Shown piece after piece: positions 44,989-52,536 of a DNA stretch of 64,000 bases; within the stretch, counting starts at the first letter, position 1; every line of letters begins with the position of its first letter. Made by a program: the position numbers and the translations under genes. Source of the stretch: Pseudomonadales bacterium (GTDB lineage: Bacteria > Pseudomonadota > Gammaproteobacteria > Pseudomonadales > Pseudohongiellaceae); the NCBI GenBank assembly GCA_024234395.1, contig JACKOH010000002.1, positions 1,674,001 to 1,738,000 on the forward strand, read 5' to 3'. Under the pieces are notes generated by a model. The model saw only the letters and a program-made list of their open reading frames with translations, did no database searches and had not been told where the DNA came from.

Positions 44989-45786
44989 TCAGGGAATAGG
45001 CCATGCCTGGACGCCTTCGTAGCGTATTGGCATGTCTCTGTTGATCTGGTCTGCACTGGGCCGGACCTCAACAGCAACGCCGTCGACGCCACAGGAGGCA
45101 GGTAAAGGATTGGCTTCCAGATCGCGCATGACGGTAAGGGGTGCTGGTCCGTCGTCGGAGCTGCTGATACGATCGAACACTGTCCCCAGATTGTTGTGTG
45201 TCCATAGTCCTGCTACGCCCTCGTTGGTCAGCTCCTCGGCAGTCGTAATCTGGCAAATATCCACAATCGAAACGTAGAAACGTACGCTGACTGCACAGGA
45301 TTCGGCCACGAAGTTGATAGCACTGGTTCGGAACGGGACCAGCCCGACGAGGTGGTGGGGTAATGGATTACCCCCGGCCCAGAAACCTACGGAGTTTCCG
45401 TTATTGTCTTCCTTGCCGCCGGTAGCGTCGAATAACGCCCGGGAATAGACGGCCTGAACGCTGTTTCCCCAGTTACTGAGAAAATCGCCCAGCGAGCCGG
45501 CGTGGGGTTCACCATCCACCGTCACGGAAGAGGTGGCGCCGTCAGGAAATACGACGGACGTGCCATAGACATCATTTTCGCCACAGCCATGTCCAATGAC
45601 CATGTTGTTGTAAACACGTTGTCCTTCGTTGATTACCGGGATTTCGAAACGAGTGTGGGCAATAACCGGACTTGACAGGCCAACTGTCACGGCCAGTGCC
45701 ATCGAGTAGGCTAAAGCTCCTGTTACTCTGTTACCTGTTAAGATTGAACTCCGGTTTTGTTCTGTTCTTGTTGTATTGCTTGTCAT
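44989..45786 (-). CDS. YcnI-like (DUF1775-type) secreted copper-binding candidate
   Basis: The start was set at the ATG at 45786 (MTSNTTRTEQ); the longer frame to 45855 adds nothing typical. A signal peptide (ALAVTVGLSSPVIA) is followed by HTRFEIPVINEGQRVYNNMVIGHGCGENDVYGTSVVF in overlapping segments; the HGCG and the N-terminal His after Ala are YcnI features. YcnI of Bacillus binds copper with its N-terminal His. The C-terminal part of about 140 residues is not typical of YcnI. It is the first gene of the five-gene operon ending with apbE. Confidence 0.7.
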   Translation of the reverse strand: MTSNTTRTEQNRSSILTGNRVTGALAYSMALAVTVGLSSPVIAHTRFEIPVINEGQRVYNNMVIGHGCGENDVYGTSVVFPDGATSSVTVDGEPHAGSLGDFLSNWGNSVQAVYSRALFDATGGKEDNNGNSVGFWAGGNPLPHHLVGLVPFRTSAINFVAESCAVSVRFYVSIVDICQITTAEELTNEGVAGLWTHNNLGTVFDRISSSDDGPAPLTVMRDLEANPLPASCGVDGVAVEVRPSADQINRDMPIRYEGVQAWPIP

Positions 45787-46226
45787 GGCAATTTTGATCC
45801 TGTCTGATTGAAAGAGTCTTAAGAAAGTCGGTTTTATCAGGCACTCGAAAGACACTGATTGGAATATTCACCCGGGGGAACCGATCACATGTTGAATTTC
45901 CATTCACAAGTCATTGCTGAAACAAAAGTGGATAAGTTGAGAATCGAAACCATTCTTGTTTGGGCGCATCCTAGCACAAGTCTGAATGCGCACAATGCGA
46001 CATAATGTCGCGGCGGAATTTGTGACTAACGCACGATAATCCCTTCCTGGTATTGGCGAAAGTGCATTGAGCATGAAGCAATCTCCGGGTCCCCTAGTAC
46101 TTCAACCATTCAGAACATGACTGGAAAAGAACAGCTACTTGCCAGGGTATCGCATTAAGTCAGATGGATAGATTGAACGGAGTGACAATTGCGTCAGGCT
46201 TGTGAGTAAGATCTTGGCGGTCGGGG
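45787..46226. other. Long intergenic stretch upstream of the copper-linked operon
   Basis: 440 bases that hold the promoter of the leftward operon (see next entry), the palindrome, and past it a featureless part up to the decayed ATPase. No credible gene on either strand. Confidence 0.55.
45968..46011 (-). promoter_or_regulatory. Candidate promoter with palindromic operator
   Basis: On the minus strand a TTGTGC (45990-45995) and a TAGGAT (45968-45973) box are 16 bases apart, a reasonable sigma-70 pair. The perfect palindrome GCGACATAATGTCGC (45997-46011, central A at 46004) directly abuts the -35 side. It is about 210 bases from the YcnI-like start codon. The regulator is unknown to me. Confidence 0.45.
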
Positions 46227-46625
46227 CTACGCTTGATGAGTGCGATCCTTAGCCCAGTTCCGCAGCGCTTCGATGGATTCTGCCATCACAACAGACTGTG
46301 GGCGGGTGCGAGTAATTTCGTCCTGCGGTGAATCAGTCGTTACCACCTGGCACTTGGCAAGGCTGTGGTAAAGGTCCGATACCATGACCTGTTAAATTTC
46401 GGCGCCGGAAAAAACCCGTGTTTTTTCAGCCAGCAGAGTGAATTCCAGGTTGTCGTCATCAATCCCGCGTTTGTTCAGATAGATGGCGAAGATATCTGCC
46501 CGCACCTGCCTGTCAGGCAGGTCGAAGAGGAAGATCTCGCCCATGCGGCCCTTTCTGATCAGTTCCGTCGGCACGCCATGAATGCTGTTGGCCGAAGTGA
46601 CTATAAATACCTGGCTGTTGTTTTC
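46227..46625 (-). pseudogene. Decayed AAA+ ATPase, C-terminal part
   Basis: The minus strand reads VFIVTSANSIHGVPTELIRKG in overlapping parts, then RMGEIFLFDLPDRQVRADIFAIYLNKRG, LLAEKTRVFSGAEI, a TAA stop (GAA to TAA type change at the conserved GAEIEQ position), then in the same frame QVMVSDLYHSLAKCQ... and ALRNWAKDRTHQA to a TAG at 46227. This is the sensor-2/arginine-finger end of a FtsH/spastin-like AAA+ ATPase. The 5' part is missing beyond about 46625. Lost by truncation plus one stop. Confidence 0.75.
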
Positions 46626-46857
46626 CGCTATTCAGGTGAGCATAGTGTGTTGAATTGCTTCTTCGTTTGACCCGCTTTTGCTATTTTTGCATTGAGTAAT
46701 TGACCCACTGAGTGCTGCTGATTCTCTGCGCAGGAGGCCTATTTTGGTGGTCAATCATAAATGCAACTAGGTCAATTCTCGCTGCAATCCAACATCATTG
46801 TGTCCGAACGCCATGAAGGACCAGTGTGCCGATTCCGGCGAATTCGCGTCTGCCATT

Positions 46858-47417
46858 TCGGCTTATAAGAAGTACAAAAGGTATCTCTGAACCAGGGCAA
46901 TGTCCAGGTGTGTCCAGGTGTGTGGTCGTTAAGCCATCGTGATTCATGCATGGTCGTCCATTTGGACGGAAAACCCGGAAATCCTCTGCTTGTCAGCCCC
47001 GATGCATTGAAAACAGGCACGCATGCCGGCACCGGACCGAGGGGCCGCCGGCCGCCCTCCTTGGCAGACTGTAAATTCTCCTTCTTTCTACTTGTAATCG
47101 AGTCAGGCGTCGTCGAACAGGTTGCTCTGCGGCGGGGCCCGTTCAGGCGGGAGCTGTGCCTGGGAATCGGCGGATTCCCTCTTGCTCAAATGTGCCAGTA
47201 TCTGCCGGATCACCGCCGGGTCTTCGATGCAGGCGACAATCCTTACCGGCCCCTGACACTTCTCGCAGGTTTCGATGTCGATCTGGAAGACCCGTTTCAG
47301 GCGCTGGGCCCATGTCATGGCGGCGTGACGTTCGGCAGGCGTTCTGTCATCCGGGTGGAGTCGGTCCTTGTTCTTGTTGCTTCCCCTGCCCCGCCCCGAT
47401 GGCGTGATGGCGGCACG
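46858..47417 (-). mobile_element. IS91-family remnant (3' fragment)
   Basis: The last ~105 codons of an IS91-type transposase (from RAAITPSGRGRG to NLFDDA) and about 245 bases of its 3' noncoding end. Comparable to the copy on the plus strand, including a 50-base terminal stretch (46858-46907) of about 75% identity to 49029-49078, each about 200 bases past the transposase stop. The 5' three quarters of the element is missing. Confidence 0.75.
47103..47417 (-). pseudogene. IS91-family transposase, C-terminal fragment
   Basis: The frame begins in RAAITPSGRGRGSNKNKD and runs to NLFDDA, closely similar to the last ~105 residues of the transposase at 47625-48830 (TWAQRLKRVFQIDIETCEKCQGPVRI is shared in overlapping parts). 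The fragment has a separate lineage: several substitutions (VACIEDPAVIRQILAHL against IACIEDPAAIRQILEHL). The first ATG inside is at 47318. Confidence 0.8.
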
Positions 47418-47559
47418 GACATTAGTCCTGCATTGTTGTGCTTAGTCATGCAAATGGGCAACGGACGCCGACTAAAAACCATTAAATATCAATATGTTAA
47501 ATTTGCGCCCTTGGCTTCGAACCAGGCACCCTTCCTCTCCGGCAACTGGATTTCGGACT

Positions 47560-49078
47560 GATTCGGAATCCCCCCAAACGCTGAACTACACTGGCACTGA
47601 CACCCTGTCGAAAAGGACTTCGACTTGCCGCTGCCAGTACCCTTGCCTGGTGTGCTACCGGCGCTCGGCTCACCATCCCGCTACCAGCGCCACCAGCCGG
47701 AAAAGACCCTGCTCTACCGGATCGTCGAGCAGCATTACCCGGCCTTCCTTGCTCACCTGGAAGCCGAAGGCAGAACGCTGCCCGAGCATGTACGGCAGGA
47801 GTTCACCGACTACCTCAGGTGTGGCCGCCTGGAACATGGCTTCCTGAGAGTTCGATGTGAAAGCTGCAACCATGAGAAGCTGGTGGCCTTTTCCTGTAAG
47901 AGAAGAGGCTTCTGCCCCAGCTGCGGCGCTCGCCGCATGGTGGAGAGCGCAGCACTGCTGGTGGACGAGGTGTTGCCAGCCAGGCCCCTGCTCCAGATGA
48001 TCGGCCAACAGGTAGCCCGCTTTCTGGAACGGCGCGGGATCCTTGAACGGGATGAGGACAACAGCTACCTCACCCTGGACGGTCTGGAGGAAGACCCGCT
48101 CAAGGACATTCACGGCTACTCAGTGACCTACCGGGTGGCCATCGGCCCCCAGAAAGGCCGCAAGGTATTCACCCTGCAGACCATTGCGCCACAACCACCA
48201 CATTCACCTGATAACGCCCGGGTGGCCAAACTGAATGGCTTCAGCCTGCATGCCGGGGTGGCTGCCCGTGCCCATCAGCGCAGGAAAGTTGAACGGCTGT
48301 GCCGTTACATCTCAAGACCCGCCATCTCCGAACAACGCCTCTCACTCACGCCCACCGGCAAGGTGCGCTATGAATTAAAGACCCCGTTTCGAAATGGCAC
48401 CACCCATGTGATTTTTGAGCCATTGGATTTCATTGCAAGGCTGGCAGCCCTGGTACCCAAGCCCAGAGTCAACCTGACCAGATTTCACGGCGTGTTCGCG
48501 CCGAACAGTAAACACCGAGCAGCCATCACACCTTCGGGTCGAGGCAAAGGGAGTAAGAGTAAGCAGGCCGTTACCCATCACGACGATAAGGCACCGGCCG
48601 AACGCCATGCCGCCATGACCTGGGCCCAGCGGCTGAAGCGGGTATTTCAGATCGACATTGAGACCTGTGAGAAGTGTCAGGGCCCTGTTCGGATCATCGC
48701 TTGCATCGAAGACCCGGCGGCAATCCGGCAGATTCTGGAGCACTTGAGAAAGAAGGAATCCGTCGATTCCCAGGCCCAACTTCCACCTGAGCGGGCGCCG
48801 CCACAGCTCAGGCTGTTTGACCCGATGTGATTCAACCACAATGAGAAAGAAGGCGAAATGACAGGCTGCCAGAGACCGTTGGCTGGTCGGTACTCGGGCT
48901 GGTAGTGGCCGGGTCGGTATTTAGGGTGTTGCTATGGGCAGCTTACGGATAAAAAGTCGATGAGAAATGGAGGATTTCCCAGAGATTCTGACAGATTTCC
49001 GGCCGACTGTGGATCGCCGTCCTGGAAACTGGACAATGCCCAGCTTCGGGGATAGTGTTAATAATTCCTATAAGCCCA
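47560..49078 (+). mobile_element. IS91-family element, internally deleted
   Basis: Carries a 401-codon transposase and a 3' noncoding end of about 250 bases. The right end was placed at about 49078, from the stretch shared with the minus-strand remnant and because integrase coding sequence begins directly after it. The left end (terIS) is not defined; the transposase upstream region starts near 47560. IS91 elements use rolling-circle transposition and have no inverted repeats. Confidence 0.65.
47625..48830 (+). CDS. IS91-family transposase with internal deletion
   Basis: 401 residues from a TTG start with an AAGGA site 8 bases upstream. The zinc-finger is present (C78, C81, C91, C97, C100 in RCESCNHEK and CKRRGFCPSCGARR), and so are the C-terminal domain (RLCRYISRPAISEQRLSLT, VPKPRVNLTRFHGVFAPN) and the CEKC pair. 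Between LVDEVLP near residue 118 and ARFLERRGILERD near residue 131, the region found in intact relatives with the HFHMLFLDG (HUH) motif is absent. So the protein probably cannot transpose. The YSVTY pair near residue 170 remains. Confidence 0.85.
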   Translation: MPLPVPLPGVLPALGSPSRYQRHQPEKTLLYRIVEQHYPAFLAHLEAEGRTLPEHVRQEFTDYLRCGRLEHGFLRVRCESCNHEKLVAFSCKRRGFCPSCGARRMVESAALLVDEVLPARPLLQMIGQQVARFLERRGILERDEDNSYLTLDGLEEDPLKDIHGYSVTYRVAIGPQKGRKVFTLQTIAPQPPHSPDNARVAKLNGFSLHAGVAARAHQRRKVERLCRYISRPAISEQRLSLTPTGKVRYELKTPFRNGTTHVIFEPLDFIARLAALVPKPRVNLTRFHGVFAPNSKHRAAITPSGRGKGSKSKQAVTHHDDKAPAERHAAMTWAQRLKRVFQIDIETCEKCQGPVRIIACIEDPAAIRQILEHLRKKESVDSQAQLPPERAPPQLRLFDPM

Positions 49079-50048
49079 CACATTTGCAGCGGTGGCTCGC
49101 CGCTGGATGGCGAGTAATACACACTGGAGCGATTACTACGCCGGGCAGGTCAAAACCTACCTTGAAAAGGATGTGTTCCCCGCGATTGGCAAGTTGCCCA
49201 TCGGAGCGATAAAGGCCTCTCACTTGCGGACCATCATTCAGGGTGTGGTCGAGCGTGGTGCTCCCACGGTAGCGATCCTCATCAAGCAGTGGTCTGGTCA
49301 AATCTTCGGCTTTGCATCCGGGGAGGGACTTTGCGACAACGATCCGACCTCGTTGCTGAAGCGATCCGTGAAACGCCCGAGGGTTCGTCACAATCCGCCG
49401 CTGTCCTGGGCGGAGATATCCGGTTTCCTGAACCGATTGGACGAGGATGGTGGATACAGGACGACGGTTCTGGCGCTCCGACTGATGGCGCTGACCTTCG
49501 TGCGGACAGTCGAATTGCGCAAGGCCCAGTGGGTCGAGTTCGACCTGGACAGCGCAATGTGGACGATCCCTGCCGAACGCATGAAGATGCGTCAGCCGCA
49601 CATCGTTCCGCTCTCGAAGCAGGCCATGGCGGCCCTGAAGGAACTGCATGCGTTAACAGGTGGTGGTCAGATGCTCTTTCCCAGTTATCGGAGACCTGGC
49701 CAGGTCATGTCGGCCACGACACTCAACAGGGCTCTAGAGCGCATGGGGTACGGTGGGCGCTTCTCAGCGCATGGCTTTCGTTCAACGGCGACCACAGTGC
49801 TGGGTCTGTTGAGCTACCCTGAGAACCGGGTGGATCTGCAGCTGGCGCACTCGAAGAGGAAGAAGAATTCCTCCCGGGCGCCATACGATCACGCCAAGTA
49901 CATCTCGTCGCGGCGGATGATCATGCAGGACTGGGCGGACGTTCTCGATGCGTTGGCCCGTGGCGACTCGATGGAGAAGGTTATGCGTAATTTCGGGCCA
50001 TTGTCGAAGCGGCGTACGGTTTTGTTGAGGGTTACGGAACGGGAGTAG
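49074..50048 (+). pseudogene. Tyrosine-recombinase integrase, 5' truncated
   Basis: A P4-type integrase lacking the N-terminal arm-binding domain; first start is GTG at 49092 but homology (AHTFAAVARRW) begins at 49074, right at the IS91 end, and the frame has a stop at 49071. Catalytic residues remain: R138 (TFVRTVELR), H227 and R230 (HGFRST), H253 (LAHSKRK) and Tyr265 (APYDHAKY). An intact relative has about 400 residues, this one 318. It probably mobilised the island and is now likely inactive. No tRNA or attachment site was recognised next to it. Confidence 0.8.
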
Positions 50049-50226
50049 TGTGAACAAATGGATATCGCTGAGTCAGAATGATTAGGTTGATAGATGAATG
50101 GCGTTCATGGATGCCGCAGAGGATCACACGATCCCGTCATAACTTGCCTGAGCGAGAAGCTGGGTTGATGGTTCCAAGTACCTGCTCTGCCGGCCAGTTA
50201 TGACGGTGACCAGTGCATGTCCTCGC

Positions 50227-52494
50227 CTAATCAGCGTCGATGTCGTCAAAGATGCTCCGGTCGCCACACTTTGCATCAGCGGGCTCTACTCTTCCTAGCG
50301 TGCGCGGGGACCTGCGCGGCTTAGGTGGATCAGTTTCTGCGATCCACTCGTTGACAAGATCTAATTCGCGTTCAATGATTCCGATTGCATTGGTGTCATC
50401 GCTAAATCGTTTCTTGAGCGTTTCGAACGATTCGATAGTATTCTGCATGTGTTCATCTGGGGGTTCAGTGGAGTCGTGACTTGTCTGAGCTTTCTCCCTG
50501 ACCTCTGCCAGCTTAGGCAGCAGGTGTGTACGCACCGTCTGTACGAGTTCCTCAAACTCGGGATCGGTGAAAATACAACGTATGCCGTTGTCGTCTAATG
50601 CGTATACGTCATCACCCTCTATGGCATAGTTGCTCACAACCTTAACGAATTTCTTTCGGTTTTCCTCGGGAAGGAGACCGTACTCATACAAGCGCAAAGA
50701 GAGGTCAACCTCAGGAGCGATGCTTAGGTAAAGGCCTAGTTCGGATAGACGGTTCAAAATGTCTGGATCTTCTTCAAGGTACAGCGCCAGAAATTCTTTC
50801 GAGCAGCGACGTGCAAGAAATTGGTAAAGCGTCCGCTTGGCTCCCCAGGAGGACATCCATTGAACCTTGTACCGGTCACTGGCTGAGAATTCGCGCAGCC
50901 GCGCGATCATCATCGGGAATAGTGGCTTGGGAACGACAACCGCTTTCTCTATACCGACGTTGCCGCATGTGACCTGTGATGTCATGTTTTCTATGGAACT
51001 GCCGCTTAGGAAAATTCCAAGCAAGTCTGGGCTGAAGGCCAAGGTCGCCGAATAGGCGTCGCCGATGGTTGGGTGCTTGAAGCGCCACACAGACTGGTTG
51101 TCAACCTGCATGTGATTCACAAGGCTGCCGTCGAGCGCGTCCAGTGCCTTGATGCACTCTCCTAATGTGCTGCCAAGGCGTTCCAATGCCTGCGCCTCGG
51201 TACCCTGTAGCGTTATGGGGCTTTCGAGGTGATCCTTTCTCATGTAGATCAAGCCGAGCGCAGCCTTACTGCTTACATCCAGCCCCTGAATTACCTCAAG
51301 CAGCAGTTGCTCGCGTTTCTCTACAAACTGGCCCAGATGATATTCACTCAAATAAAGGTCTTTTGTAAATAGGGGATCTGCAATGCGGCGAGCAGTCTCC
51401 GGAATGAAACGCGAATGGCTTGCCATGTACTCCAAATGTGGCTTTATCTCAGTGCGGAAGTCGAGGGATTGCTTACCCATTTTCAAATGATTATACAAAA
51501 TCTGTTGCCTTTCTAGATCGGACAGGTCGTGAACGTCAATCACCACTTGGCTTTCGCTGAGAAGAGGAAAGACACTTTCCTTGAGTTCCTGACGAGCACG
51601 GTTGTAGATGTAGTCCCGTGAGGTCATAACAATCTTGGCCCCTTGGCGTAACATCGCCTTCACCTGAACCAGAGAATGGTTCCAACCATGCACCAACGGT
51701 GATTCGTACTGTGTCACGCCGAATGCGTCATCAATCCAGAAAAACTGCGAAGGTTCATTTACATTCCAGCGCTCGACTACTTTTGCAGGATCGGCGAGTT
51801 TGAGTACTGCAGACTTCCACTTGTCCGCTGCGGCCATAGCTAACATTGAGGCTATAGTTGTCTTTCCTGCCGCAGGTTCGCCAATGAGCAAAACGAAACC
51901 ATGCTCATTAAGCGCTTCGACAGCTTTGCGGTAGGAACTTGTGATGACTACCTTGGCCAAATCCTCCCGTAATGAGTCGAGAACGGCTCGTGCTTGCGCG
52001 TAAGCGCGCTCATCCAAAATCTGACTCAAGTCTCCCAAGCCATACATTCGCGGTACGAGCATCCGAAGTCGTGTATTTTCTTTGATGTGATCCTCGATCC
52101 AGGTGGATCCGTAAATCAGCACATGTTTAACGCCTACACCGCTAAACTCGGATTTGATTTCCGCTTCTTGTCTGCCGGTCACACCTGCATTTGTCATCAA
52201 AATATAGACATCGCAACGTCCATCAGCCACGAGCTTTTGCACCTTCGGGACTTCTTCCATTATGCTGGACTTCGTAAGGCGAAAACTTGACTTGTTTGAA
52301 AACTTGCACTGAATGACAAATTGTCCGCTGAGATGCTGGCCCGGTACTGGAGTCCAACTGCCCGCGAAAGCGCCGTCCCGCCCAGCGTCATTCGTATCCA
52401 GAAAAGACTGAACCGTTTGCCCAAGAATTTCCCGCGCAATAGTGAGGCAGAGCTGCTGAAAACTGTGCCACCCCAGGTGGTGCAAGTTGTACAT
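50227..52494 (-). CDS. Mrr-like nuclease/STAND (nSTAND3-type) NTPase
   Basis: The start was set at the ATG at 52494 (MYNLHHLG); the frame to 52530 begins with a GTG. 755 residues. An N-terminal PD-(D/E)xK domain is visible as Asp40 (AGRDGAF) and Gln62-x-Lys64 (FVIQCKF). A P-loop GEPAAGKT is at 205-212, Walker B FFWIDD near 251-256, and IVMTSRDY near 288, as in STAND NTPases of the nSTAND3 group. A long helical C-terminal sensor-like region (500-755) follows. Role: likely target-sensing NTPase with a DNA-cutting effector, as in Avs systems. It is the third gene of the defence operon, 42 bases after the SMC-like gene. Confidence 0.8.
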   Translation of the reverse strand: MYNLHHLGWHSFQQLCLTIAREILGQTVQSFLDTNDAGRDGAFAGSWTPVPGQHLSGQFVIQCKFSNKSSFRLTKSSIMEEVPKVQKLVADGRCDVYILMTNAGVTGRQEAEIKSEFSGVGVKHVLIYGSTWIEDHIKENTRLRMLVPRMYGLGDLSQILDERAYAQARAVLDSLREDLAKVVITSSYRKAVEALNEHGFVLLIGEPAAGKTTIASMLAMAAADKWKSAVLKLADPAKVVERWNVNEPSQFFWIDDAFGVTQYESPLVHGWNHSLVQVKAMLRQGAKIVMTSRDYIYNRARQELKESVFPLLSESQVVIDVHDLSDLERQQILYNHLKMGKQSLDFRTEIKPHLEYMASHSRFIPETARRIADPLFTKDLYLSEYHLGQFVEKREQLLLEVIQGLDVSSKAALGLIYMRKDHLESPITLQGTEAQALERLGSTLGECIKALDALDGSLVNHMQVDNQSVWRFKHPTIGDAYSATLAFSPDLLGIFLSGSSIENMTSQVTCGNVGIEKAVVVPKPLFPMMIARLREFSASDRYKVQWMSSWGAKRTLYQFLARRCSKEFLALYLEEDPDILNRLSELGLYLSIAPEVDLSLRLYEYGLLPEENRKKFVKVVSNYAIEGDDVYALDDNGIRCIFTDPEFEELVQTVRTHLLPKLAEVREKAQTSHDSTEPPDEHMQNTIESFETLKKRFSDDTNAIGIIERELDLVNEWIAETDPPKPRRSPRTLGRVEPADAKCGDRSIFDDIDAD

Positions 52495-52536
52495 ATCTGA
52501 GCCTGATCGAAAAAATAAGCCGGCGCGCACTATCCG

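Noticed and set aside
46626..46857. IS21-like terminal sequence (GTGTGCCGATTCCGGCGAAT)
   Set aside because: The resemblance is from memory only, and no second end or transposase is present.
46858..49078. A single transposon with 50-base inverted ends
   Set aside because: Both ends lie at the same distance past an IS91 transposase stop, so they are the 3' ends of two copies in opposite orientation.
50049..50226. Attachment site or tRNA fragment between the integrase and the defence operon
   Set aside because: No cloverleaf-like or directly repeated sequence was seen at both edges of the island.
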